Notes under the pieces: model-generated
The model's database searches: none
The model's input: only the letters and a program-made list of their open reading frames with translations
What the model was told of the DNA's origin: nothing
Position numbers and translations under genes: made by a program
Part shown: positions 14,329 through 23,786 of the stretch, piece after piece
Position numbering within the stretch: the stretch's first letter is position 1
Layout of the letters: every line of letters begins with the position of its first letter
NCBI GenBank assembly: GCA_035998445.1
Contig: DASYHQ010000047.1
Location: 24,660-88,659 of the forward strand
Source: Tepidisphaeraceae bacterium
GTDB taxonomy: Bacteria; Planctomycetota; Phycisphaerae; Tepidisphaerales; Tepidisphaeraceae
Direction of reading: 5' to 3'
Length of the DNA stretch: 64,000 nt

Positions 14329-16266
14329 CTATCGCGGGAACGCGGCGCCGATCGGCGTTTCCGCACCCCGCGCGGTCGGGGGCGTCAGGGTCTGCTGCAG
14401 CTTCTGGAACTCCGGATCGCGGCGGTCGGCATCGAAGCTGCGCTCGGCCAGCGCGCTCTGGTCGTTCATGACCAGCACTGACGCGTTGTCGCGAATGTCG
14501 ACCACCGTGTGACCGGTCGAGTAGTCGATGTCACCGTCGCGGGTGCCGATTGTGTCGCCGGGGTAGACCGTGAAGTCCTTCGAGTTCAACCGGCCGTCCT
14601 GCCAGCGGAAGACGCGCATTGTCGCGCGGTTCTGCAGCACGCTGGCAATGAAGAACTGCGTGCGGGTCGCGATCATCACGGGTTCGGTCCAGGCGCTGGC
14701 CTGCTTTTCGTCCTGCTTGATCGCGAAGACCTTCACAACGTCCGGGCCGGCCAGGTTTGTGTTGTAGACCGGGTTCTTCATCGAATAGCGGATGCGGTAG
14801 CGGTAGGACTTGCCCGGCTCCACGGTGTCGTCGTGCACCCAGGTCACCACGTCCTGCATCTGCGGCGCCGGGACGAACTGCCCCTGCGGCACCTGACCCG
14901 CCTGCGGGGCCGGGTTGCCGGGTGCGCCGGGCTGACCCATCATGCCGGGCATGGGATACGGCGGTGCACCACCGGGCGGTCCACCGAATCGTGGGTCGTA
15001 GCCACCACCGATCGGGGGACGATAGCCACCCGGGCGGTTCGGATCGTACGCTTGGAAACGGGGTGCGCCGGGCGGCGGACCACCGGGACCACCCGGGCCA
15101 CCCGGGTTGCGCTGCTGGCGGCGCATCTGCTGTTCCTGCATTTGCTGTTCGCGCCGTGCCTTGGCGGCCGCAGCCTTCTGCTCGCGTTCCGCGGCGAGGC
15201 GGGCGCGGATCTCAGCGGGGGTCTCCTTGCGGTTCGGGTCGTCCATGCCCGGTGGGGGCATCATCTCTCCGTCGCCGAACATGTTGTTGGGGTTATTCGG
15301 GTCGTTCCCACCGATCGGCGCGACGACCATGCCCGGCTCGTGCCACGGTTCACCGCCACCCACCACGTAGAACGGTGGCTGGAGGATGTCACCCTGATGC
15401 GTCTCGGCCCATTGCTGGAACGCCAACTGCACGCCCGGTGGCATCGCGGCGGCAGGCACGGGCAGCGTCGCGACGGTCGGCAGGGACTTGAGCGTCACGC
15501 GGTTGCCCCAGGTCGGCTTGCCGTCCGGGCCGGTGCCGGTCTGCTCCTCACGCTCGGCCGTCACATCCAAAAATAGCGTCAGCTGCGCAGCCTGTGGGAC
15601 GTTCGGGGGCACCAGACCGGCGTTGCGCCACTCCTGCGCCAGGTCCTTCATCGAGATGCGGAAGAAGGCGCTGGCCCAATCGCGGTCGGCCAGCCCCTGC
15701 GCGGGCTGCACCTGCTGCCCGTTGGGGTCCATCATCATCGGGTTCATCATGTTCGGGTCGCCGGCCATCTGACCGTTCGGGTCGGCGTTCGGTGGGGCAG
15801 GCATCTGCACCATCGAACGGCCCTTCGAGACCGACTGGGCACCCAGCGGCTTGGCAGGGGGCAGATTGACGAGCTTCACGTTCGAGTCGCGATTGACTTC
15901 CCCGCCCTCAGGACCGGGGCCCGGCGTGGGGGTGATCGATCCCTCGGGCACCGTGGGCGCAAACGCGCCGGCAAACCGCTGAACCTCGACGTCCTTATTC
16001 CCAATCGTCGCCAGGAACTTGTCGTCGAACGGTTCGATCCGCATGTCCAGGCCGGTCGAGCGTTCCATCTCCGAGTTCAGGTTGGCGGCAACCTTGTCGC
16101 GGATCTCGTCGTCGACCTCCGACGCCGTCAGCTCGCGCGTGCCGATCGTCACCGTCGCCGGTGGCGTCAGCACGTAACCGTAGATCATGTAGAGCACGAA
16201 GACGGCCCCAAGGCCGAGCACGATCCATTGCACGTGCTTTTCGAGCAGGTCGAGTACTTTTTGCAT
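14329..16266 (-). CDS. Pilus-module membrane protein with Pro/Gly/Met-rich centre
   Basis: A 645-residue protein, third gene of the pilus module. One N-terminal membrane helix (about residues 13-31, WIVLGLGAVFVLYMIYGYVL) anchors a large extracytoplasmic part. The middle (about residues 330-500) is low-complexity: a charged AAEREQKAAAAKARREQQMQ helix, then Pro/Gly-rich sequence with GGAPPYPMPGMMGQPGAPG. A folded C-terminal domain follows (VEPGKSYRYRIRYSMKNPVY to residue 600). No known family was recognised; by position it may take the PilP/PilO role linking inner membrane and secretin. It starts 118 bp after the previous gene ends. Confidence 0.6.
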   Translation of the reverse strand: MQKVLDLLEKHVQWIVLGLGAVFVLYMIYGYVLTPPATVTIGTRELTASEVDDEIRDKVAANLNSEMERSTGLDMRIEPFDDKFLATIGNKDVEVQRFAGAFAPTVPEGSITPTPGPGPEGGEVNRDSNVKLVNLPPAKPLGAQSVSKGRSMVQMPAPPNADPNGQMAGDPNMMNPMMMDPNGQQVQPAQGLADRDWASAFFRISMKDLAQEWRNAGLVPPNVPQAAQLTLFLDVTAEREEQTGTGPDGKPTWGNRVTLKSLPTVATLPVPAAAMPPGVQLAFQQWAETHQGDILQPPFYVVGGGEPWHEPGMVVAPIGGNDPNNPNNMFGDGEMMPPPGMDDPNRKETPAEIRARLAAEREQKAAAAKARREQQMQEQQMRRQQRNPGGPGGPGGPPPGAPRFQAYDPNRPGGYRPPIGGGYDPRFGGPPGGAPPYPMPGMMGQPGAPGNPAPQAGQVPQGQFVPAPQMQDVVTWVHDDTVEPGKSYRYRIRYSMKNPVYNTNLAGPDVVKVFAIKQDEKQASAWTEPVMIATRTQFFIASVLQNRATMRVFRWQDGRLNSKDFTVYPGDTIGTRDGDIDYSTGHTVVDIRDNASVLVMNDQSALAERSFDADRRDPEFQKLQQTLTPPTARGAETPIGAAFPR

Positions 16267-16384
16267 GCTACACCTGATTCCGTTGTACGTCCGCGATCCG
16301 CTTGTTGCCGATCGCAGCTTCTCGTCCTTGCGACACCCGCATCACTGAACGCGCGGCCATCGACCGTGCCCCCGACGGGCGTCC

Positions 16385-17749
16385 CTATCCTTCCGTTCCG
16401 GCCGGTGGTGGGTCGGCGATGCCCAGCGACCGCTTCACGGCCGCGGGCATCAGCGGTTCAGTCCACTTACGCAGGAACAGCATCTCGCAGTGCATCGTCA
16501 CGCGCACGACGGGCGCCGACCCGTAAATGAACCCAGCGGCCTTTTGCTGGTTCAGGTCAACCGGTTCCATGTCGATCGAGTGCACCGCGACGAACTTCTC
16601 ACGTGTCAGCTCGGCCAGCAGTTCGGGCAGGCGGGCGGCATCGACGTCGGCCACCAACACGAACTCGTGCACGTCGTACAGGCCGTTGGTCACACGACCG
16701 GTCGGCGAGCGGGTGAAGTCGAAGGTGAGCGCCTCGGTGGGGTCGGAGACCTTGGCACCCGTGCCGGCGGCTTCCTCACCACCACCCATGCCGCCCATGC
16801 CCATCATGCCCGGAGGGCCACCCATTCCAAATCGGCCAGCGCCGGCCGCACTGGCGGCCCCGGTGGTGCCCAGTGGCGTGAGCGGGACGTTCAGTTGGAT
16901 CAGCTGCTTCACCGGCGCATCGATGATGCCGCTCTGTGACGACGCGTTGGTTGCGGCAATCGCGCGGGCGACGTCCTGCTGGATCCAGAGGCTCACCTGC
17001 GAGGTCCAGATGTCCTCCTCGCGCGGCGGGGTGTTCGGCTGCAGCGCGGGGTTCAGCGTGAGCGCGCCGGGCAGCAGGTAAATCTTGGCCTGCTCTGCGG
17101 TCTGCCGGCGCATCTGCTCGGGCAGCTTCGAGGCCTCGGTGACAAAATCGTTGCTGACCTGCTCGGCATTGGCGGGCTGGCCGTTGATCGTAACGATCTT
17201 GGGGATGTACTTGTCTGCCCACATCTGGTCCTGCGCCAGCGTGATCTGCTCGGGGCTGGGGGGCTGGGCGGACTTCAGGATGCCGACGGGGATGTTGAAC
17301 TCGGGTGCCAGGCGGTTGTTCAGTTCCCACGGCATCGCGAACGCGGCGCGGTAGGCGTTTAGGAAGTCGAGCTTCTTCACGTCACCGGAACGCGGCACCG
17401 AACCCGGCACCAGCAGCGGGCGCTGGTTGACGTTGATGGCGGCGGTGAACAGGCGCTGGCTGACCGACTTCATCTGCTCGGTCGCCTCGGTGCCCTGCTT
17501 GATCAACGTCTGGTTCGGGAACGGTCGAAGCGGCACCTGTTCGGTGCTGTTGGGGTCGAGATTGGGCAGGTAACGCGTCTTGCGCGCCAAGCCCTCCAGC
17601 GACGTGTTGACTGCCTTACGCGCGTTCATGCGCGACTGCAGCGCCTCGACCCACGCGTCGGCGGGCCAGATGGAGGCGATGAGGGCGATCAGGATCACCA
17701 CGCCGCAGGCGATGCTGATCGCGTTCTTTTTAGCGATGTCTTTCCACAT
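16385..17749 (-). CDS. Probable PilO-like pilus platform protein
   Basis: A 454-residue protein with one N-terminal membrane helix (about residues 10-30, NAISIACGVVILIALIASIW) and a large extracytoplasmic region. A Gly/Met-rich linker (GRFGMGGPPGMMGMGGMGGG, about residues 308-327) precedes a C-terminal alpha-beta domain (YDVHEFVLVADVDAARLPEL) that looks like the ferredoxin-like fold of PilO/GspM. It follows the PilM-PilN fusion by 83 bp on the same strand, where pilO normally sits, so a platform role is likely. Sequence similarity alone would not have given the call. Confidence 0.6.
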   Translation of the reverse strand: MWKDIAKKNAISIACGVVILIALIASIWPADAWVEALQSRMNARKAVNTSLEGLARKTRYLPNLDPNSTEQVPLRPFPNQTLIKQGTEATEQMKSVSQRLFTAAINVNQRPLLVPGSVPRSGDVKKLDFLNAYRAAFAMPWELNNRLAPEFNIPVGILKSAQPPSPEQITLAQDQMWADKYIPKIVTINGQPANAEQVSNDFVTEASKLPEQMRRQTAEQAKIYLLPGALTLNPALQPNTPPREEDIWTSQVSLWIQQDVARAIAATNASSQSGIIDAPVKQLIQLNVPLTPLGTTGAASAAGAGRFGMGGPPGMMGMGGMGGGEEAAGTGAKVSDPTEALTFDFTRSPTGRVTNGLYDVHEFVLVADVDAARLPELLAELTREKFVAVHSIDMEPVDLNQQKAAGFIYGSAPVVRVTMHCEMLFLRKWTEPLMPAAVKRSLGIADPPPAGTEG

Positions 17750-17832
17750 GGGGGATGCTCCGCAATGGTATCGTCAGTCGCGGGCCCGGGCGTGCAGCTG
17801 TCGCGGCACGCTCGGGCCCGAAGTTCGAGGGC

Positions 17833-20091
17833 CTACTCCGCCAGGGCCGTCTCGGCCGGCGCTGCGGGCGCCGGGGGTGGTGGGTCGAGCACGACGACGA
17901 ACACGACGGTGACGTCGGTATCGTTCCGAATGTTCTCACCGGTCAACGGGTCGGTGAACGGGTCGATTAGTTCGACCTGGTTCGTCTCGTTGGGAATCTG
18001 CGGCCGTTGGACGACCGGCTGCTGCTGGCCCTCTCCCCCTTCGGGGTTGAAGTTGCCACCCATCTGCGGCGGTCGACCGACGGTGCGGCCCGGGTTGAAG
18101 CCACCGGGGTTGAAACCGCCGCCAGGATTGAACCCCGGACCGCCCGGGTTGAAGCCACCCATCGGTGGGCGCTGGCCGCCCCAGCCACCGCCACCACCGC
18201 CGTTGACGTTGTTGCGGGGATCGTTGGCGCCGGCGCGGGCATTGACGGGCGTGGTGGTCAGGATGCCGGCGCGGGCGACGTAGTAATTGCGGCCGGCCAG
18301 CGCCTGATCGACCGTAATCGCGCGCAACGCGCGGATGAACGTGTCGTTGACGAACGTGAAGCCTTGGGCGTTGGGCGTACGCAGGTTCAGCGTGATCAAC
18401 AGCCCGCGTTGCGGGCCGGCGGTCGTGCCCTCGGCGGGGGCACCCGTCTCACCACCCATGCCCATGCCCATATCCATACCCATCATGTCGGGCGGTCCAC
18501 CCATGGGGGCAAACCGACCGGCAGCGGCGCCGCGCCCTGCGCCTCCACCACCGGGCTGCGAGGCAACCATGCCTTTGAAGTCCGAATCGTTGGCAGCGAG
18601 GATCGCGCTCAGGTCGCTGATGTAGGTCGACGACAGCTGTTCGACGAAGATCTGCCGACGCTCGTTGCGCGGGATCACCTTGATCTTGGCGACGTCGTCG
18701 CCCATCAGCTCCGGTTGCGGCTGGGCCGTCATCAGGGCCGCGTGCAGGTCGCTGAGCAGGCTGGCCCAGGTGTGGCGGTACTTCTCCAGCGAGCGCACGT
18801 TCAGCACGAGATTGCGGTCGGGGCCACCTTCCTGCTCGATCGTGTTCCAGGCGCCGTCATTGGCCTGCGCCTTCGACTGAATGGCAGCGATCTGGCTCTG
18901 CGTGCTGGCGGCGTTGCTGAGCTTCAGGTCCTCCAACTGCGTCGCGCCCATCTTGATGCCCGCGCCCAGCACGAACAGCGCGGCTGCGGCGCCGAACCAC
19001 TTCGTCTTGTCGCGCCACATCTTCTCGCGCTGGATGGCAGCGGGCAGCAGCGAACTGACGATCTTGCCCTCGCCCATCGCCTGCAGCGCCAGGCCGTAGG
19101 CCCCAACGCTCGACAGCAGGTTCTCACTGTAGTTCGTCGCAATGCGCGAGTCGGCGGGTGGGGCGGCGGCGAGACGGTCGATCTTCTGCACGTCCAGCTG
19201 CAGGTTCTGCGACAAATACTTCTGCAGCGACGGCAAGCGGAACGTGCCACCGAGCGCCAACACCTTGGTGATGCGCGAGTCGCGGTTGACCGAGGAGTAG
19301 AACCCGATCGACCGCTGAATCTCACCCACGAGGTCGGCGAAGACCGGCTTCATGGCCTGCATGATCTGCCGGGCGTACTTGCTGGTGGCGGCGTTGCGCT
19401 TCAGCTCTTCGGCCTTGGCGAAGTTCAGCTTGAACGCCTTCACGAGCGCTTCGGTGAAGTTGTTGCCACCGATCGGGATCGACCGCAGCCAGATGCGCTC
19501 GCCGTCGGCGATGATCAGGTCGGCGTTCTCGGCGCCGAGGTCGATGATCATCGTGGTGCCGTCGATCTGCCCGTCGTGGTACATCGCGTTGTAGACGGCC
19601 AGCGGGTTCATCTGCACGACCTGCACGTTCAGGTCGACGTCGGTGAAGTACCCGATGTGCTGCGCGATCAGCTCCTTGCGCATCGCGAAGATGCCGACCT
19701 CGACGTCGGGGCTCTCGGGCTCGCGGAAGAGCTGGTAGGACCACTCGACGTCGTCGAGCGGGAAGGGGATCTGCTGGATCGCCTCGAAGCGGACGATCTC
19801 GGGGATCTTCTTCTCCTCGACGGGCGGCAGCTTGATGAAGCGGGCGAAGCTCTGCTGCCCGCTGACGCCGATCGCCGCGATGCCACCCTTCTGCGGGTGG
19901 CGCTGGACGAAGTTGGCCAGCGCGGTCTGGATGAGCGACTCGCGGTTGTCGCCGGCGCTGGAGAGGACGGTCTCGTGTTCGACGACCTCGAAGTCGTCGA
20001 TGCGGTAACCGGCGCCGTCGGGAACGAGCTTGACCGCCTTCAGTGCGCGGTTGCCGACATCAATGCCCCAGGCGAAACGAGCGGTGGCCAT
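17833..20091 (-). CDS. pilM: PilM-PilN fusion, type IV pilus inner-membrane platform
   Basis: A 752-residue protein. Residues 1-350 are an actin-like PilM domain: FAWGIDVGNRALKAVKLVP (phosphate 1), TMIIDLGAENADLIIADG (phosphate 2) and KVLALGGTFRLPSLQKYL (adenosine loop). A membrane helix at about 365-382 (WFGAAAALFVLGAGIKMG) opens a PilN-like part with a coiled segment and an alpha-beta domain (about 440-600). It is interrupted by a Gly/Met-rich linker (MGGPPDMMGMDMGMGMGG) and followed by an Asn/Pro/Gly-rich tail (FNPGG repeats). In most bacteria PilM and PilN are separate. The fusion would fix their 1:1 pairing. Pilin, PilB and secretin genes are not in the window. Confidence 0.8.
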   Translation of the reverse strand: MATARFAWGIDVGNRALKAVKLVPDGAGYRIDDFEVVEHETVLSSAGDNRESLIQTALANFVQRHPQKGGIAAIGVSGQQSFARFIKLPPVEEKKIPEIVRFEAIQQIPFPLDDVEWSYQLFREPESPDVEVGIFAMRKELIAQHIGYFTDVDLNVQVVQMNPLAVYNAMYHDGQIDGTTMIIDLGAENADLIIADGERIWLRSIPIGGNNFTEALVKAFKLNFAKAEELKRNAATSKYARQIMQAMKPVFADLVGEIQRSIGFYSSVNRDSRITKVLALGGTFRLPSLQKYLSQNLQLDVQKIDRLAAAPPADSRIATNYSENLLSSVGAYGLALQAMGEGKIVSSLLPAAIQREKMWRDKTKWFGAAAALFVLGAGIKMGATQLEDLKLSNAASTQSQIAAIQSKAQANDGAWNTIEQEGGPDRNLVLNVRSLEKYRHTWASLLSDLHAALMTAQPQPELMGDDVAKIKVIPRNERRQIFVEQLSSTYISDLSAILAANDSDFKGMVASQPGGGGAGRGAAAGRFAPMGGPPDMMGMDMGMGMGGETGAPAEGTTAGPQRGLLITLNLRTPNAQGFTFVNDTFIRALRAITVDQALAGRNYYVARAGILTTTPVNARAGANDPRNNVNGGGGGGWGGQRPPMGGFNPGGPGFNPGGGFNPGGFNPGRTVGRPPQMGGNFNPEGGEGQQQPVVQRPQIPNETNQVELIDPFTDPLTGENIRNDTDVTVVFVVVLDPPPPAPAAPAETALAE

Positions 20092-20378
20092 TCGATGCTC
20101 CTCTGCTGTCTCCTCGCGAGCCGTCAGGAAAGGATTCGGTTCCGGCGTGCGTCGGAGACCGCTGACGACTTCGGTTGCGTGGGGCGGCCCGGGTGAAAGG
20201 TGTGAGACCGGCCGCCACCGGTGCGAAAGTCTATGGTGTAACCGTTCTTGGGCGCGCGTACAACTAACGCTTCGCGCGCCGACAACGGCCTTATATTATT
20301 GGACGCGAAAGGGCACCTGAAGTTCAACATCGTTCTTGGATTCACGATGTTTTTTCAGCTGCCCCGAAAGACAACCAG

Positions 20379-20831
20379 ATGATAGGCATCGTGCAGCGGG
20401 TAATCGAGGCTCGCGTGACCGTAAATGGTGACGTCATCGGCCAAATCGAGCGTGGCTTGGTCGTGCTGCTAAGCGTGCACGCCGACGACGCGCCAGCGGA
20501 CGTTACGTGGACCGCCAGCAAGCTGGCGTCGCTTCGCATTTTCCCCGAGGGGGATAAGCACTACCACCTAGACGTAACCGAGGCCGGCGGGTCAATCTTG
20601 CTGATCAGCAACTTCACGGTAGCCGCCGCGACGCGCCAGGGCCGCCGCCCCAGCCTCGATGCTGCCGCCAAGGGCGACGCCGGACAGAGATTGTTCGATT
20701 CGGTCGTGTCGACGTTGCGCGATGCAGGCGTTCGGGTGGAAACGGGCCGATTCGGGGCGGAGATGCTCGTTCACATCATCAACGACGGTCCAGCGACGTT
20801 CATCGTCGACAGTCGCCATTCACGCGGGTGA
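20379..20831 (+). CDS. dtd: D-aminoacyl-tRNA deacylase
   Basis: A 150-residue protein of normal Dtd length. It opens MIGIVQRVIEARVTVNGDVI, has the active-site SNFTV (usually SQFTL) near residue 77 and the cross-subunit Gly-cisPro motif in INDGPATF near residue 137. It hydrolyses D-amino acids, and also glycine on tRNA-Ala, from mischarged tRNAs as a dimer in the cytoplasm. The Gln to Asn change in the SQFTL motif is unusual but conservative. Divergent from the pilus module; the next gene starts 58 bp downstream. Confidence 0.9.
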   Translation: MIGIVQRVIEARVTVNGDVIGQIERGLVVLLSVHADDAPADVTWTASKLASLRIFPEGDKHYHLDVTEAGGSILLISNFTVAAATRQGRRPSLDAAAKGDAGQRLFDSVVSTLRDAGVRVETGRFGAEMLVHIINDGPATFIVDSRHSRG

Positions 20832-20889
20832 GGGCCTGAGCGGTGCTTCGCGGGCGTGGGGCTGCTAAGGTGTGCCGTGGAAAGCGCCT

Positions 20890-21684
20890 ATGGAACTGCC
20901 CATTTTGAACTTCGTGCCACCCGTGTCGCCAAGCGACCTCGTGCGGCACTACCACAAGTTGGTGCACGACTTCACCGCCGCGCTCGCTGAGCCGGAGCAG
21001 ATTGACATCGGTGTGGCGTTCTGCAATCCGGAACTGCCTGACGTGACGGAAGCGAACGGTGTCTTTGACGCCGCGCTGTCACCCGATGTTGCTGCGGGTG
21101 CCGCGATCGAGAAGGTGGAAGCATTTTTTCGCGAGCGGGGCGTTCGGCCGTTGCGTTGGGTGATGAATTCGTCAGCACCGATGTCGCAGACGGCGCCGGT
21201 GATTAGCGAACTGAGCAAGCGAGGGTTCGTCCGGCGTGAGACCGATATCCTGCACCTGACCGGCCGGGCTGCGATCGAACTGGCTGACGTTCCCGACCTA
21301 ATGATCATTCCCGCCAGGTCGGCGTTTCGACATGCGCAGGAACTGGCGATGGAGTCGACTGACAACAAGGCCACTGCCGCAAGGGCGATGGTGCAGCATC
21401 TGGATGTGCCGCGGTTCGACGCTTTGCTGGCGTTGGTGGATGGCCGGGCGATTGGACGCATCGGGGTGCTGGCGGTGGGGGACTTGGGGTTGGTTGCGCA
21501 CCTGTACGTCTCGCCGGCGCACCGCGAACGTGGGATCGAGTCGATTTTGCTCTCGCGGGCAATCGACTTTTGTGCGCGTAGTGGGTTCAAACATGTGCTG
21601 GCGGGGGATGATGGTGCGCGTCGTCCGCTCTTGGAGCGCAACGGTTTCGAAAGGGTGGGAGCGTTCAATGAGTTCGTGCGATAG
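20890..21684 (+). CDS. GNAT-like acetyltransferase
   Basis: A 264-residue protein. Its C-terminal half (about residues 135-260) looks like a GNAT fold: VAHLYVSPAHRERGIESILL holds the acetyl-CoA loop (R-x-R-G-I-E-S, close to Q/R-x-x-G-x-G/A), and the end (LLERNGFERVGAFNEFV) is the usual G-F terminal strand. The N-terminal half is unassigned and may be a degenerate second GNAT domain. Start at 20890 is preferred to the in-frame GTG at 20872 because GGAAAG sits 8 nt upstream. Substrate unknown. Confidence 0.65.
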   Translation: MELPILNFVPPVSPSDLVRHYHKLVHDFTAALAEPEQIDIGVAFCNPELPDVTEANGVFDAALSPDVAAGAAIEKVEAFFRERGVRPLRWVMNSSAPMSQTAPVISELSKRGFVRRETDILHLTGRAAIELADVPDLMIIPARSAFRHAQELAMESTDNKATAARAMVQHLDVPRFDALLALVDGRAIGRIGVLAVGDLGLVAHLYVSPAHRERGIESILLSRAIDFCARSGFKHVLAGDDGARRPLLERNGFERVGAFNEFVR

Positions 21685-21692
21685 TAGACCCA

Positions 21693-21760
21693 GATAAACC
21701 CGGGCTTGCCCAGAGGACCGAAGCTCCCCCGGGCACGCTCGGGGCTATATGGGTGGCAAT
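21693..21760. repeat. Paired CGGGCTTGCCC / CCCGGGCACGCTCGGGG hairpins
   Basis: ATAAACCCGGGCTTGCCCAG and CCCCCGGGCACGCTCGGGG-CTATAT form two adjacent short hairpins with the TAxxC...GCTATAT flanks of the family seen at 52277, 54783 and 59697. They lie in the 183-bp gap after the acetyltransferase gene. Confidence 0.6.
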
Positions 21761-21867
21761 GCCAAAGAATGAAACGCCAGAAGCTGGCTTGCCCACCGGG
21801 CTCGACCGCGTGACAATGGGGGCGCTTTCGTTCGAACTGTACGTGACCACGCTGGGGAACATCACAC

Positions 21868-22641
21868 ATGCGACCAGAAGAACTAGAGGCCGGCTCATCC
21901 CTTCGCCGGGCGCGGGAGGCGAAGGGCACGAACCTGTTTCGCCAACTCGACGCGCCGCGCATCGTGGCGACCGGCGAGACGCTCGCCAAGCGCATCCACG
22001 AGCGGTTCCCACAGTCGAACCTCGCCGCGGTCGCGACCGATCTGGTGGCCGTGTCGCGCGACGCGAGCCAACTCGCGGGTCAGTTGGCGCAGCCGATGGT
22101 CGGGTGGCGGGCGCTGTCGATCACGCTGACGGTGGCGTTGCTAGTCCTGGTGATCGTGGTGGCGTTGAACCTGCGCGTGTCGTTGCACGTCGGCGACGCG
22201 ATCCAGCTCGTTCAGGGGATCGAGGCGCTGATCAACGACATTGTCTTCGCCGGCATCGCGATCTGGTTCGCGTTCTCGATCGAAACGCGACGTAAGCGGG
22301 GGAAGGCGCTGCGATTCATCTCGCAGCTGCGCTCGCTGGCCCACGTGATCGACATGCACCAGTTGGACAAGGACCCCGACCGCTACGATCCGAACTACAA
22401 GTCGACCGCGTCGTCCCCGAAGCCCGACATGACGCCGGCGCAGCTCATGCGGTACCTGGACTACTGCAGCGAGATGCTGGCGATCCTCGGCAAGCTGGCG
22501 GCGTTGTGCGCCCAGCGCTCCAGCGACCCGCCGACGCTGGCCGCGGTGAATGAATTGGAAGACCTGTCGAGTGGCCTGTCCCGCAAGGTGTGGCAGAAGA
22601 TCATGATTCTCGACCGCATGCTCGCTCAAAGGCCGGCTTGA
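21868..22641 (+). CDS. Conserved-type membrane protein of unknown function
   Basis: A 257-residue protein with two close membrane helices (about residues 85-103, LSITLTVALLVLVIVVALNL, and 121-139, IVFAGIAIWFAFSIETRR). These are flanked by an N-terminal helical cytoplasmic region and a C-terminal helical domain of about 115 residues (LRFISQLRSLAHVIDMHQLD, then MRYLDYCSEMLAILGKLAAL). No catalytic motif is seen. I do not recognise the family. It is followed by a convergent glycosyltransferase gene with an 8-bp gap. Confidence 0.65.
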   Translation: MRPEELEAGSSLRRAREAKGTNLFRQLDAPRIVATGETLAKRIHERFPQSNLAAVATDLVAVSRDASQLAGQLAQPMVGWRALSITLTVALLVLVIVVALNLRVSLHVGDAIQLVQGIEALINDIVFAGIAIWFAFSIETRRKRGKALRFISQLRSLAHVIDMHQLDKDPDRYDPNYKSTASSPKPDMTPAQLMRYLDYCSEMLAILGKLAALCAQRSSDPPTLAAVNELEDLSSGLSRKVWQKIMILDRMLAQRPA

Positions 22642-22649
22642 TCATCACG

Positions 22650-23720
22650 TCATCGTGCGACGGGTGCGGGTGGCGGCGAGGTTAAGTCGACCGGGGCGCC
22701 ACCGGCCAGTTGCCGGTAGAGCGTGCGGTACTGCTGGACCATGTGGCTGAGCGAGAAGTGCGCGTAAGCCTCACCCCGCGCGGTCTCGGCGATGTGCCAT
22801 TGGGTGCGGGAATCGTCGCGCAGGTCGCGAACTCGCCTTGCGATCTCGCGCGGCGTGGGATTGGTCGCCATCAGCGCGGTGTGACGATCTTCCAGCAATT
22901 CGGCGACCGTGTAGGTAACCGTCGACACGATCGGCAGCGCCGCCGCCATCGCGACGGCAATCGGCAGGGTCGGCACAGGCGCGCCGGCGGTCACCAGCAC
23001 GCAATCGGTTGCGGGCAGCAAGGCTTCGTACGACACCTCGGCCCCCAGTCGTTCAACCGCCACTGAAGCAAACGTGGGGCGTGGCATGGTGCGGGCGTAG
23101 CGGGCCACGCGCTGGCCGCGCGGGCCCTGGCCCCAGATCAGCAGGCGCACGTGCGGGTCCAGCACGTGCAGGATGCTGCCCGCCCAGACCGCCCGCTCGT
23201 GGTCGGCGGCCCGCGTTGATTCACCGTTGAGCAGGATGACGAAGTCGTCAGGGCCGAAGTTCAACTGCGCGCGCAGCGCGTCGTCACGCCGCCTGCGGAT
23301 CTTCGAGAAGTCGACACCGGGGCGAATCAGGTGGTACCGTTCGTCGGCCAGTCCACCGACGATCATCGCGCGGTGCTGCGTGGACGTCGTCGCCACCGCC
23401 TGCACGTTCCGGTACGCCGATACCGCCCGCGTCCAACGCAGCGCTCGGCGTGTGGGGAACTCGGTCGGTGTGAAGATGATGGGCCCGTCGAACCCCATGG
23501 CGGCCGCGGTGAGGGCGTCGGTGCCGAAGGCGTGAACGGCGTCGACCTGCTTCGCGTGCCTTCGCACCCACCGCACCGCCGTCAGCCCGTCGCGCAGGTC
23601 GGCGCCGATAAAGCCTGCGGTGACGGTGAAGTCCTTGCCCATGCCGCGCACGATCGCGTCGGTGGTGCGCTCGGTTTGGTAGTCACTTCGCCGGCCGGTG
23701 AGTAGGAGAACCTTCGTCAT
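22650..23720 (-). CDS. Glycosyltransferase, GT-B fold, family 4-like
   Basis: A 356-residue protein with two Rossmann-like halves. The N-terminal half includes VDAVHAFGTDALTAAAMGF; the linker and C-terminal half begin at RPGVDFSKIRRRRDD. FVILLNGEST, VRLLIWGQGPRGQRVARYA and a late segment of ALPIVSTVTYTVAELLEDRH then TALMA match GT4 architecture. The usual EGFG donor motif is weak (PIAVAMAAALPIV). It probably transfers a sugar from a nucleotide donor to a surface glycan. Not part of a recognisable polysaccharide cluster here. Confidence 0.75.
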   Translation of the reverse strand: MTKVLLLTGRRSDYQTERTTDAIVRGMGKDFTVTAGFIGADLRDGLTAVRWVRRHAKQVDAVHAFGTDALTAAAMGFDGPIIFTPTEFPTRRALRWTRAVSAYRNVQAVATTSTQHRAMIVGGLADERYHLIRPGVDFSKIRRRRDDALRAQLNFGPDDFVILLNGESTRAADHERAVWAGSILHVLDPHVRLLIWGQGPRGQRVARYARTMPRPTFASVAVERLGAEVSYEALLPATDCVLVTAGAPVPTLPIAVAMAAALPIVSTVTYTVAELLEDRHTALMATNPTPREIARRVRDLRDDSRTQWHIAETARGEAYAHFSLSHMVQQYRTLYRQLAGGAPVDLTSPPPAPVAR

Positions 23721-23786
23721 CGCAGCGACGCATGATCGTCAAAACGGCGTGCGACACAATCCCACGCAGTGATCGGCGGGCGACGC

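Noticed and set aside
18007..20196. A 729-codon plus-strand open frame opposite the PilM-PilN gene
   Set aside because: It is the antisense of a protein with clear PilM motifs; its translation is His/Arg/Val/Asp-rich with no domain, as expected for GC-rich shadow frames.
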